A DNA stretch of 64,000 nucleotides from Paramyrothecium sp. XJ0827 (Eukaryota; Ascomycota; Sordariomycetes; Hypocreales; Stachybotryaceae), in NCBI GenBank assembly GCA_020881915.1, contig JAJFPB010000006.1, forward strand, positions 1,736,001 to 1,800,000, read 5' to 3'. The notes beneath the pieces are model-generated. The model was not told the origin of the DNA. It worked only from the letters and a program-made list of their open reading frames with translations, and did no database searches. This document shows positions 12,592-24,008 of the stretch, piece after piece. The first letter of the stretch is position 1; each line of letters starts with the position of its first letter. The position numbers and the translations under genes are program-made.

Positions 12592-13669
12592 ATGGTTTCA
12601 CCGCTCCCCAAACCGAGGCCGACAAAGCTTTTCATCTATTCCGTGGCTTGTCTGGCACTTTTCAGTCACGTGTGCTACTGCCAAACAATCGACAAGGACA
12701 AAATCGAGTTCGCAAAGCAGGATGGTTGGGACGACCTGAGAGCTTGCGTAAAATGCAAGTTTGACGGCGGTTCCTGCAATTGGTGGGGAGGCATTGGGTA
12801 CGATGTGGGTTGCAACACAAACAACTGCCTCTGCCAAGCGAGCCACTTGGGGGAAGGCATAGAGCATATAGGCGAAGTGGTGGTCTCAGCCTGCTCCAAC
12901 TACGACGACCAGAGGGCGGCAACCAGCTTTTTGAAGGCGTACTGCTCGGACAGAGGCTTTACATCCATTGCAGTTGCAGTTCCAGCCACCACGACAGGTG
13001 CGTTCATAGCCACTGTGACAGTGACTCGCACCGTTGCCTTGGCGACAGTCACGGTGTCGTCAGCCGCCGTGGCAGAGCTGTCCCGGCATTCTAGGGCACT
13101 GGCAGCTTGGGGAGTTTGGTTCTCTTTCTTGGCACTGTATGCATGATGGGAGAACGCTGGAGCCTGAAGTGAGACTGTTGAGGCATAGGGGAAGCGAGTG
13201 AGACCAGAGGGCTCAAGCCGGGATAAGAAACTAATGCAAGTGTTTAGAACAAAGAACGTCGCTACCTGTGTCATCCTCACCGCAGACAACCACAAGCGAA
13301 TCGCAAGAGGAATCAAGACCCGCTGTCAACGGAGAGAGCAGTACAACGGACGGCAAGGAAGAAATTACAGTTTTTGTCAGCCAATCCACATCAGATTCTC
13401 CAAATGCGGAGGCCACAGAACGCAACGACACCGGACCGACCACTGAGCCCAAGGAAGATGATAGGCTTGACGTGGGCGAGTTGATCGGCATTATAGTAGC
13501 AGTGCTTGGGCTTATAATAGCTGCGATTACCCTGTGGGTGACTTGGAAGATGGGCAAACTAAGGAATCCCTTTCGACAGCATACGGACCCGTCAGAAGTC
13601 TCGCCGCCAAGCAAAAGCGACAACATAACAATGGTCCGCCGCTCTCTATTCTCGTTTACTTGCACTTGA
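12592..13669 (+). CDS. Secreted cysteine-rich (CFEM-like) protein with Ser/Thr stalk and membrane anchor
   Basis: Cell-surface protein of unknown function. The ATG at 12592 opens a signal peptide (through YSVACLALFSHVCYC). The cysteine domain follows, with spacing CVKCKFDGGSC, then VGCNTNNCLC, then SACSNYD and KAYCSD, resembling CFEM-type modules without being a clear match. Preferred structure: exon 12592-12997, intron 12998-13247 with donor GTGCGT and a CTAAT branch site, exon 13248-13669. That joins PATTT to EQRTSLPVSSSPQTTT and adds a Ser/Thr-rich stalk, a transmembrane helix (GIIVAVLGLIIAAITLWV) and a basic cytosolic tail. If the intron stays in, the frame ends at 13146 with a TVTVTRT stalk and a GPI-like hydrophobic tail. 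Both forms look protein-like. Confidence 0.65.
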
Positions 13670-14340
13670 AGACCCCTCTTCGATAAATGTATGTTAATGT
13701 AATGAAAGTATCATCCAGTGCCTAAACTCCACGCGGATTCCTGCTTGTAGGCCACCCATGTCTGCCATACTTTGGCAAGAAGTCTGTGGACATGGACACG
13801 GGATTGCATAAGTATTTCCTAAAAGCTTTGTGGTAAGCGATGAAAGCTGACTCTGTGGCGTGGAAAGGCAGAAAAAGCAGACGATTCTCGAAATGAAGCT
13901 CCGAAAATTGCCAGTCAATTGAGGAGGCGCATGAAGTCTTGTCACCTCTTGTGTCCGTTGGCAGCGAATCGCTGTTATGTGAAATTTTTGAAGAAGCCAT
14001 TCTTCCTCTTCATGAAAGACCGATGTCTCATAGAGCATGCCCTCGAACATTTGCAATCCTTTGTCAAGACAAGCACAGGGGTTTCACCCATCATTCGAAA
14101 GAAGTCAATAAACCAGAACCAGAACTAAGCAATTAGTCGCTCGTGCGCGTTAATAGTTCTAACGAAGCAAATCGTCATGAAGAATGCGGATCGGGATTGT
14201 CCACGATAACGAGATGCCCTCATGGCTTGAGGTTGGCTTTATAAGTAAGTTAAAAGTGATAATACAGTACATGGCTCATTAAAATTACATTAGGCATTGC
14301 TCTGACCAAAAATTTGGGGTGCATATGTTGCGACAACAAC
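13670..14340. other. Intergenic between convergent genes
   Basis: No recognisable coding sequence. It becomes AT-rich from 14220 to 14340. Confidence 0.45.
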
Positions 14341-14917
14341 CTATCGAGAAGCCATGGCCTTCTCAACTTCCCGCTTCAAATCCGTGTTGAAGTTCTTCCA
14401 TGAATCTGACGCCTTGAAGTCTGACAGGCTCCAAAACCATGAGTAAAATGTCACAAAACCGCCTGTGAAGTTTTCCTCCTGAGTAAAGGTGGTATGTCCC
14501 GGAGTGAGCTTGCTCGGCGAGAAGCGAAAGTGGTGGATGCCCTTTAGGATGCCAGGCAACGAACCGACCCACGAGAATGATGCTTCGTCGTTATCCTGGT
14601 ACGTTAGCAAATGCTCAAATAGGAATACTTTGAAGAAACCAACTCGAGTGCTTACAAGAATTTTTGGGTTGTGTGCGAAACCGTGCATTGTGACTTTGAG
14701 GTTGTCTCCAGCCACTAGGTCGGACGGCTTCTTGTTCGCATCATGCGCCGCGATAAGTCAGCCCGGATGCCATTGGCTGTAGGAGGCGAAGTTCATGAAC
14801 TGAAGAGACTTAGCTACAAGACCTGTGGAAAAGAGAGAAGAGACAACTCACAACGGAGCGAACGGCCGCTGGCGGCGCCTCAATCTCGATACTCGTCGAG
14901 ACATTTGCGGTTGCCAT
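14341..14917 (-). pseudogene. SRPBCC (START-like fold) family gene, interrupted by an in-frame TGA
   Basis: Small ligand-binding fold related to polyketide cyclase/Bet v1-type proteins. Exons on the minus strand: 14852-14917 (MATANVSTSIEIEAPPAAV), 14656-14799 and 14341-14595. Splicing gives the family order: the N-terminal IEIEAPP strand, FMNFASYSQWHPG, KPSDLVAGDNLKV, FSWVGSLPGILKGIHHFRF, and TFTQEENFTGG. A TGA at 14758-14760 lies directly after SQWHPG, inside exon 2 and in frame, with conserved coding on both sides. No splice sites nearby remove it. The gene is therefore a recent pseudogene, or the base is wrong. Everything downstream still looks under coding constraint, which suggests the loss is young. 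Confidence 0.75.
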
Positions 14918-15471
14918 GATACAGTTTGAGGGAGGGCGATTGAGTGGAAGGGGGAATTGTGCTAGGAACCAGAATTTGAATTGGAAGGCGATTTTCCCGT
15001 CCCACTGCAAGCGTCTCATTCATCTGTATAAATATTGTCTCGCTTCGGCCTTCTTTCGCGATGGTCCATGTGAAATGAAACTGGCCAGGCCTAATTCGGC
15101 CCTCTTGGTGACCCCCGTGTCCCGCAAGTGGCCCCCACTCCGAGACGGTGCCGAGAAATGCGCGACCATTCACTCATTGGACCGGACCAGTCTGAAACGG
15201 GTCTATCAACCCACACATGCTTTAAATTGCTCTACAGAGTATAACATGATCGATCCATCAAACGTGCCTAGCCGCAAACTTGCGAAGTTCACGATACGAT
15301 GTAAGTTCACGACAGTGCAGGAGAGCTCACGGCGTAGATTGTATTTCTATTCTACTTGGCAAATGCCCCGGTGAAAACCCAGATCAACTCTCTGGATTTT
15401 AGCCCAAGGCCACGAAGCTTCTGTTATGACTTTTTTTGACAGCGTCTTCCCTTGGTCTGTACGTGCCTTTG
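14918..15471. other. Intergenic, no gene recognised
   Basis: Carries the upstream region of the SRPBCC gene and the 3' region of the CLN3-like gene. One 152-codon open frame (14916-15374, +) has no recognisable feature. Confidence 0.45.
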
Positions 15472-16907
15472 TTAAAGAGTCGGTGACAGGTTTCTCCCAA
15501 CAACGATCTCAATGATGAGTCCAATTGCACCTCCCAAGGCGTCGCCTCCAAAGTTGCCAAAGCCAGCGTAACTGTTGGCAAAACTGCGCACTTCATCCGG
15601 TTCGTTGTTGCGCCTAAAGTCCTCGGCAATCTTCAAGTTCGTGTTGGTCACACTGCCGCCGACACAGCCTCCAATGAAAAACATGACGACAAACCACGCC
15701 CAGAAATATGTCAGGAAAGGACGCCATAGCTGAGCAAGGGAAATAGCTGTCAAAGCCACCTCAACTGATGTCCAGATCCATATGTTTCGAACGGGGAATA
15801 CGGCGACCATGACGCTGAATAGGAATTGAGCGCTTCCATAGCTGAAGAACAGCAGCTGGTATTCAAGGTCCCCAAGTGGCGCACCCTTGAACCGATTCAG
15901 TGTCTGAAGTGTCGGGGCTAGACCAAATAGTGACAGAATGGCGCACGTCGTGCAGATGATGAGCGGTAGTATATATTTGGGCAAAAGCGTCTTGAAAAGC
16001 ATTCTTGTTCGACTTCGACCAGGTCCGAAACCGGTTGTTATTGGCCTGTTGCCGCTGGAGCTAACAAAAGCCGTCGGATCATCCCTGCTCTCAACATCGT
16101 CTATTGTGATACCACTGGCCGCTTTCTTTCGACTCTGTCTCCTCGACCATTCCGATGCCTGTCGTCTGCTTGTCTCGAAGAGATACCACCAGACTAGTGG
16201 CATGCCGACCGCCGTCGGAATGAAGACCAGAAAGCTCTTGCGCCAGTCTTGATCGAAAGCCTTCTCCGTGAGGGCTATGAAAATGCCAGAACCGAGGATA
16301 ATCGACAAACCGCTACCCACGCTAAGGGCGACAACGGACTCAGATGGGAAGAAGGCGCCAATGCCCAAAAAGAACTGTGTGCCCCAAGAGTACACGAAGC
16401 CGGCCAATGCTGTGCCCACTACCGGGCCGGCACGATTCCCACTGCTGCCACCAGCACCACTCAGCGGTTCTGGTAGAGTGCAAATGATGTATGTGAGTGC
16501 CGATGCCACGGTCAAGATCATGACCCAAGCATTGTTGGGGAGGAAAGGGCCAAGCATTGGGCCAGCAAAAGCAGACACAGCTGCCGCAAGGGATAGGGTG
16601 ATGCCGTAGACGCCCGTGGTGCCAGCAAACATTCGACTAGCAGCAGCAGTTGTTGGCATTGCCGGAAGGCCAACCTTGGGGAAACAAAGGGTCAGCTTCT
16701 GAATCTAGAATGTCAAGGTACTCAAAACGTGTTTTGACTTACGAGGAGCCCCATCAAAAAGAACGAGAGCGTGTTCCGATCCCATTTCCATTGCTGCTTT
16801 GCTCCGCCATTGCTATCACCTGGTTCGGGAACAGGACCGGTTTCCACGAGGATGGGTGTCTGAGCGATAGCCGTCGCGCGTTCCTTGACTTGCGTCGCGG
16901 GTTGCAT
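15472..16907 (-). CDS. CLN3/battenin homologue (BTN1-like vacuolar membrane protein)
   Basis: Multi-pass membrane protein of the lysosome/vacuole, linked in yeast to vacuolar pH and arginine homeostasis (family knowledge). Exon 1 is 16743-16907 (MQPATQVKERAT) and exon 2 is 15472-16674; the 68-base intron joins FFLMGLL to VGLPAMPTTAAASR in frame. About ten hydrophobic segments are visible. CLN3-like blocks are the helix pair around YSWGTQFFLGIGAFFP with VGSGLSIILGSGIFIALT, then EYQLLFFSYGSAQFLFS, FIGGCVGGSVTNTNLKIAEDF, and the C-terminal SFANSYAGFGNFGGDALGG. The product is about 455 residues, as expected. The N-terminal third is more divergent than the C-terminal half. The hydrophilic middle loop (around 16030-16160) is rich in Arg and Ser. 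Confidence 0.78.
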
Positions 16908-18261
16908 ATTGCTTGTATTGCAACAGCAGTTGATGGTGAAACGACGAGGAGGTCAGTAAGCTGAACAAAATCTGCCATTAAATACATGGGAATTGGGCGG
17001 ATTACACTAAAAAGGCTGAGGCCTGGTCATGCAGTTGGTTGCACCATCCCTTCCTAATTGCCGTGTCATCTTCCGTTCTTCCGTCTCTCCACCGACGCAG
17101 CACCATGTGCGGAGTCATGCCGCAATATTGGATGACAGCGCCCGCTCGCTGACATTCATCCCGCTGCAGAGTAGACGTGTTGGTAAAGAGTCGGAAGGAA
17201 AAAGAAGAAGGTTGGATACAAGCATGTTGGAATACGGCCTCGCCACTTGGACGCGCCAACTTTGCGGGTGAGATTTTGGGCTCAAATGAGAACCACTCTA
17301 TTGGTTCAGGATTACGGAGCTTCCTTTCTGGATAAAGACGTTGGTTCTCACTAACCACTTTGACACGGCTCGTTCAAGGATATGTCAGCCTTGCCTTCGA
17401 GTAGGATTTTTTCCTTCTTCTTTCTCAGATCTCTTGTGACACCGCACCCCACTACGCCCTTGTCACTTTGATCCCAGTCCTCTTCGTCGCACATAACAAT
17501 TCATATCATGGAGGACATGCGAGCCCGACTCAGCCATTACCCCAATTCTCCGATTCGGAGTTCTTTTACTGATCCGGGGAAAAAAAGAGCAATGCAGATT
17601 CATCGCGGCTGATGATCGACTGTTTCCTACAGCTCATGGGATCATGGTGATCAATTGCTTTGAAGTGACGAATCACGCTTTTCCCCATGGAGGTAGATGT
17701 ACGCCAAGGATTCGAGACCGTATACCCAGAGCTGTGGAGAATGTGTTCGAAGCTGTTGGCAGTGTAAATAAAGATGGAGAATCTGTAGGAATGGCCCCTG
17801 ATTCAGTCTGCTCCTCCGTAACGAAAGGCTGCGGTTAGACCCTTGAGAGGGTTCTGGTCGATCTATTGTCAGAGCACTAATGGCCAGCAACACAAATAAG
17901 GTAGCTTCACAGTATGAGGCGGCTCGACAGAGATTACTGGGATCCCTTAGTGGCGGCACCTTAGCTAGAATAAGGTATGCCACAGTGACGTCGATGGTGC
18001 CCCACGCTAAAGCATGCCAGTAGCGGTGCAGCTACTGGTGCAGCTACAGGGTACCGAAGGCACTCGGGAGCTTGACGCGTCCCGCCATCAAAGTTCAAGA
18101 AGCGCGTTTCGGGGGCAGCTTTAGAGTCAACAAGGAAGAGGGGAGGAAGCCGAGGCTGAGAAAGAGAGAAGCCAGAGCGCCGGGCACGTCGGCCGAGGTA
18201 CAATAAAATAAAAATTACCTGCACCAGAACTGGAGACACGAGACGAGGCTCGCTGTCCGTC
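16908..18261. other. Long intergenic stretch
   Basis: No family was recognised. A CT-rich, promoter-like tract (about 17395-17500) is followed by an ATG at 17508 opening a 34-residue frame (MEDMRARLSHYPNSPIR...) that ends at 17612. It could be a tiny gene, a first exon or a remnant; nothing decides. The end of the stretch carries the promoter of the large gene at 18262. Confidence 0.4.
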
Positions 18262-21200
18262 ATGGCCTCAGCGCCGTCGCAGTGCCAGGTAAGACATGGA
18301 CGCATCCATCACCAAACGCCTCAAGGGAGGCACCGACGGAGGCCCCAACCAGACAGACAAGAGCTGACCACTGCTGCCATGATGCCCATCGCAGGCCCTG
18401 CAACTCTCCGATGGCAACAAATGCAACAAAGAGGCCACGAGCGCCAATGGCCTCTTCTGCTGGCTCCACGCCAAGCAGGCCCTCGGCCTCTACAAGGGCT
18501 ACAAGCGCCGCAACGCAAAGCTCGATGCCATCGACGACGAGGCCCCGGCCTACCTGCGAGACTCCAAGGTCCCCCTCGTGAACCAGACCTTCGACGGCCT
18601 GTCAAGCCCGGAGCATCTCAACCAGGTTCACAACTACCTCCTCAAAAAGTACGCCCTCCTTGGCAACGTCATTGACGCCCGCAAGCTGCACCACAAGCAC
18701 TTCTACTCTCTCTCCTGCGATTATGGACACCAGGCATACCTCGACAAGCTCTCCAGCCAGCGCAACACCATCCTGCGCGCCCTCGACAACGTCGGCAAAC
18801 GCATGACTGCCGTCCTGCACCACAATGCCCGCTGGCTTGAATGGGCTCGCGATGTCCAGCAAGAGGAGGAGGAGAACCGCGAAAAGGAGCAGAAGAGGCT
18901 CAAGCAGGAAGCCGCCCTGTTCAAGCGTCACAGCAAGGCGCTCCAGTCTAGGTTGGCGCAAGCTCGCCAGAGGGAGGAGCAGAAGCGCCAGGATGCTTAC
19001 CTCGACCAAGCCTACCGTGAGCGCATGGCCGAGTCGGAAGCCGAGTCGGACGATGACGAAGCCTGGGATCCTATACAAGATATCGACGACGAAAAGCGTC
19101 AGGACTATCTGGAGCTCATCAAGAACTTTCTCTGGATGGACCTTGCTGGCAGCCATGAGGCATCTGCCGAACCCGAGCAGGTCGCCACCTCGACAGAGCC
19201 CCAGCCGCTCTCCAGGAGAGCAAAGAAGAAAGCCCGGGCCAAAGCCAATACGCCGTCCACTGTTACCCCCGCCCCTCGTGCAACAGCAACAGCTCCTGCG
19301 ACCACACCATTCGAACGGGGCCAGAGGAAGCTGTTGCAAATGCAGGAGGACTACAAAGACGGCAGCGACGGCGACGAGGCCAACTACGAGCCGGACAAGT
19401 CATCCATCGAAACGGAGGCAGAAATGAGGAAGCGGCTGAGCGAAGGCGTCAAGAAGAACTACGAGAGCGTGTTGGGCTTCCAGCTGGTTGGTACGCCGGA
19501 GAGCCCTCACGAAACCTATGAAAGGACGGCTCCGTTGCCACAGGACGAAATTGACGATCTCGTCGGCGACACCAAAGAAATTAAACAGCTCTTGTTTTGC
19601 CGGTTGATCCTTGCAAAAGCATCCCTACTCCCTGCTGCCCTTCGAGCCAACAGCGTCCTCGAGTTCCTACAAGACCCAGAGATAACCGACGTTGATTTGC
19701 GAGATCTGTGTATCAAGGTCGAGCAGCCGACTCTGCAGGACATTCGCGACGCATGCGCAGACTTTGCTCGCGGAGATGAGGAGGAAGACGATGCCCCAAA
19801 TGTGTCAGATGATGAGACCGACGACGAGGGAGGCTATCTGCAGCTTCTTAACGACGAGTATCGCTACAAAAACCTCCACACGGACGACTGGCTACTCGAC
19901 AAGTTTGCGCGCCTGGACGAGAAGCGGGAGCGGAAGTTGCTGAAGCAGAAGCCATCCAAGAAACGCAAGAGAAGAAAGGGTCCAAGAAAGACGAAAATAA
20001 CAATCTGTGGGAGGAGCATCTGGAACCACGCCAGTGAGAGGGCCATGTCTCGCGATGGTTGGCTGCAGTTTTCCGTAATGGCTAAGGATTGCGACCTCAA
20101 GCATGCCGTCCGCCTGTGCCGCAACTGGGCCGAGTTCTCCGACCTGAATCTCCTTACGATGTGGCAATACTTCCCAGCATCGAACTGGGCGTCCTGGGCC
20201 GGCAATCAGCAGATGCGCCAGCTTCACGAGCTGGAGTTCATCCCGTACTTCCACGACTTTGATGCCCAGCAATTCAGCCGGCACTATCAAACCGGCGCCA
20301 GAGGCCAAGGCCGCCACCAACACGATATTGTGGAGACGAGGAACGTGCTCGCCGGCCACATGAAGTGCAATGACCCCGTCACTCGGCGCTTCCTGCAGTA
20401 TCTCTCTATGCGGACGGGGGAGGTGCTTCTCCTGGTGCGGGACGGCAGAACCGGTCGTCTCATCACTGCGCCGCCCGAGGAGCATCTCTGGACAATCCGC
20501 CAGAAAGCCGGACTGGGCAGGGCAGCCAAGAACGAGTGGTCTCACCTGCTGGAGGTAGGACCCGTTTTCTTCTACATGCTCGACAGGCTGCGGGAATGGC
20601 ACTTTGAGTTTGAGGACTACTACGACATCATCATCTGGGACCTGGTTCCCAGCCAAGACGCTATAACCATGTACAATGCGGTCGTAGATGTGAGTTTCGA
20701 TTCTCGGCCCTTGCGTCAAGTCTTTTTGTGATACATTTCTTGCTCACCAATTCTTCTAGGAGCTACGCACCGCTTGGCGCATCCAACACCCGCGGGATGT
20801 ACACACCCACGCGGAACCGATCCTGCGGACACTGGCCCGGGAAGAGAAGACAATGCGCACCCGGCAGGTGAAGCCCGGCGAAAAGGCTTACACACTCTGG
20901 GACATGCTGATGGACCAGAGTAACGTCTATAAGCTCTTCTCTGTCAACGGCAAAAGCGTTCGGGCCATGGATGAAAGCGAGGTTGCTAGCCCATACATGT
21001 TCTACAATGCGGCTCAGGCAGCTGAGGATCAGGTCTTATTCCCAGATGAACTCACATCCAACAAGAAAAAGAATGTGCCTTTCCGCGAAGTCCGGAACGG
21101 CGTGAACATGCTCGAGCACGGCCATCTTCCCAGTGCCATGCAGCATATCCTGAAAGGCATGGAGGCGATGGACACGGGCGAGGACCCTGACGAGGCTGCT

Positions 21201-22671
21201 GAATTGGTCAAAGACATGGAAGAGGGCAGCATCTGGGCTCTTCCAAAGATCTGGGAAACAGCCATAGAGCAATTGCAGAACGAAGAGCAATCAACTGACC
21301 AACGGCAGCTCCTCGATCGTGCCGGTCTCGGCTCCATTCCCGAGAGCCAGTACTTGACAGATCGTCTCCGCAACGCAGATCCAGTGGAGGTAATGGAGCG
21401 GGACAGGTCCACTGGTACGTCGCTTGTGCGAACATCCTCACTTACATCGTGCTAACGTCATGCAAACAGGCTTCAAGCAGACTTTCCACGCTGGCGACCT
21501 CGAACCAGGGGCCACTGAGAAGTACTACGAAGTCCAGGAGAAACTCGACCAAATGCTCAAGACACCTAACCATGGATCGGTCGACTGGGTCTATTACTTG
21601 GCAAATATCTTGACGTGGCTGGGCATTCGAGGAGACTACACCGAGTATAGCCACGACCCTCACGCGCCGTGGCCGCATTGTTTCATCACCCAGGACCTTG
21701 TGCGGGCCTTTGTTACCATGAGCATGTTTTTCCCCAGCCAAGAAGTTACTTCATCTGTAACATCGTTCCTCAACTCGGAAGAGTGCGAGAGCTTTAGAAC
21801 CTCGCAGCTGTTCAATCCCCTCGAGCGGGCCAGATTCTTACCAGAACGCAGGACTCGCACGAGTTTCGAGTTTCGCGATGATAACTTCTGGACGGAGTGG
21901 CGGAAGATCCTAACCAACCAGGACAAGTACTTTGTTGATTCATTCCCTATGGAGTGGAGCGTAGCCATCCGACCCATCATCGCGCACTGTTTGTCATGTC
22001 CGATCGCTTCCCCCAGAGCATAGCTAACATGGTATCCAGTGTACCGAGCTGGGGTCCTCACGCCAGCGTATTGCGAAAACGACCCCCACGCCGTCCGCGG
22101 AATCGCTACTAGCGGCAGGGAGCCTCACCGTCCCACCAAGCTGGACCTCTTCATCGACTACGTCGACCCCAGCGGCAACTTCACGACGACGTTCCCACCC
22201 GAGTCAGTCCCGCCAGACAAGTGGCCCAAGCTCCTGCCACTCGCCCGCACCTTCGCCGCGACGCGCCCAGGCGCGCGCTTCGCGCTCCTCCGGATGTGGT
22301 CCGCGCCGCACTTCTACCCGCTGATGATGAGCCCGCCCAGCCGGCCGTGGGCGCGGTTCCTCGACAGCGCGGGCCGCTCGTGGGACTGGAACTTCGTGCC
22401 CAAGGACATGCCGGGCAGCGAGTTCAGCGCGCACAACACCATGACGAAGCGGCTGGAGCGGCTGAGGAGGCAGACTGGCGACCGCGTGGTCTGGAGGGGC
22501 GACCTGGTGCTCGTCATGGGCGAGGACGAGGCCGACCTGCTGAGGCACTGCACGGCCGTGACGCTGGCGGTGCAGACGAAGCCGTGGCTGAGGGAGGTGG
22601 ACCTGTGGAAGAGTTTTGTCAATGTCGAGTTGGGCGTGTTGCAGAAGCTGGATTCATACTGGCTGGACTGA
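18262..22671 (+). CDS. Large conserved fungal protein with N-terminal Cys/His motif and coiled coil
   Basis: Function unknown. Five exons: 18262-18288, 18395-20689, 20760-21414, 21470-21988, 22040-22671. Their sum is exactly 1376 codons with stop; the last donor (GTTTGT) is the least certain. The spliced N-terminus holds a possible zinc site: Cys at residue 8, Cys in DGNKC, then FCWLHAKQ (C-x3-H). A tyrosine-rich helical block follows (LYKGYKRRNAKLDAID, KKYALLGN, ARKLHHKHFYSL), then a Glu/Lys/Arg-rich coiled coil (about 18840-19030), acidic low-complexity stretches, a nuclear-localisation-like run KPSKKRKRRKGPRK, and a globular C-terminal half of about 700 residues ending KLDSYWLD. The layout suggests a nuclear protein. 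I recall related large proteins in other Sordariomycetes but no tested function. Confidence 0.85.
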
Positions 22672-22935
22672 TCTAAGGTCTAAACTACAAGTTCACGTTT
22701 TGGAAATAAGCAAAGAGTTGATACTGGAATACTCCTCTCTGAGACTTTGTATATTCTTGCAAGCTCTCTAAATTGACTCTCCTTGTAAAGCCAGCCAGTC
22801 ACATCGCCGCGCTTCCAGTGGTAGTAAAGTGCTGGTCTTCTACACGCTTGGCTACTGGCTTAACTGGGCCAATGTTTTGTGACCATAGCTATACAATTAT
22901 CAGTAAAGTTCTCACTTCAGCCTTGCCATGCCTTA

Positions 22936-24008
22936 CTACAGGTCTTGGGTCATCTCCAAGATATCCTTCCAACTCTGAAACTCGGTAAATGGTAGATTCT
23001 GTCGCTCGCAGTATCGAACGAGGTCTAGGCATGTCACAGGGTCAGTTCCCTGCGCCAAAAAAGAAAAAAAAGAAAAAAAGAAGAAAAAAGAAGAAAAAAG
23101 AAGAAAAAATTGTTGTTTGGGTAATCGGCCGTGAACAATCTTACCTTCACCTTGCTTGGCAAACAAAAGATCAGTCTCCTTTGCAGCACTTATATCACTC
23201 ACGCCATCACCTGCGTACAGGAGTATCGGCCTCTCAGCTTCCGGCATGCCCTCTCTGTGCTCGGCGTACGGTTGGATAGCACTGGCCTTGTCATGCCCGT
23301 AGATGCTGTCGTCGACAAATTGCACTCTCCAGGCGCCGCCCGTCTCGTTGACCGACTCGAAGCCGTCCCTGGGAGCTACCGCGTTGGCGATGATCTCGAG
23401 GCCGTGGAGCTCGGGTCCAACCGCAGCCGCCAGCAGGGCGCGGATCAGGGGAGCCAAGCCGCCGGAAAGGATAACGATTGGGATCGAGACAGATATGCAC
23501 CACCTGTGAAATGTCTCGAAGTGCTCATCCAGTGAGACATGTGCCAGGACTTTCTCGATGCATTGATCAAAAGGGGTTTTGATGCTCTCGAACTGCTCTA
23601 AGCTGACTTCGCTAAAGAACAGTCATCATGTGTGGACCGAGACAAAAGACGGAGAGCCCGAAGAGACAAGTTGAATAAGAGAATTTCAAGCGAGCATTCT
23701 GCGACTGGCGTGGTGGGGGAATTGCAGGGAGAATCAACGATTTGGGCAAGGTCAAATACGAACCCGTATGTCCTCGTCCCATCATAGACAGCCTGAAAGC
23801 CTTCTCGCACCTTCGTATAACCATACCCTTCATTCCCGATCTAGATGAGACGAGTCACGTCAACATGATCGACAGGACTTGAGGCCGTGTTCATGCACCA
23901 GCAATGACTTACCAGCCAGTTGCACGAGTCTTGAATACTTATGGTGCCGTCGAAATCAGTGAAGAAGATGATTTTGGGGTTGCGGTCTAAATAATCTGGA
24001 AACGGCAT
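22936..24008 (-). CDS. HAD-superfamily phosphatase (phosphoserine phosphatase-like)
   Basis: Soluble phosphatase of the HAD IB type. Exons on the minus strand: 23913-24008, 23764-23840, 23145-23611 and 22936-23024, exactly 243 codons with stop, the usual length of this fungal family. Motif I is FFTDFDGTI, with the nucleophile and acid/base Asp (DxDGT). Motif II is the serine in VILSGGLAPLIRALL, and motif III is YAGDGVSDISAAK with the Asp pair. Exon 4 carries the conserved tail DLVRYCERQNLPFTEF. Intron 2 seems to start with a weak GTTCGT donor. Intron 3 (23025-23144) contains a very long pyrimidine run on the coding strand. The substrate cannot be told; phosphoserine and other small phosphates are possible. 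Confidence 0.85.

Noticed and set aside
17508..17612. 34-codon frame after a CT-rich promoter-like tract
   Set aside because: It could be a tiny gene, but there is no recognisable motif and no downstream exon, so it is noted only in the gap entry.
9000..18000. Secondary-metabolite gene cluster around the peroxidase, SRPBCC and dehydrogenase genes
   Set aside because: There is no polyketide synthase, NRPS, terpene synthase or pathway regulator in the window, and the genes between are unrelated.
19892..20719. Long minus-strand frame inside the 18262-22671 gene
   Set aside because: Antisense shadow of a GC-rich coding region. The plus strand has splice-consistent exons and charged domains.
22204..22676. 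Overlapping frames on both strands at the end of the large gene
   Set aside because: High GC content keeps several frames open. Only the frame ending KLDSYWLD at 22671 continues the upstream exons.
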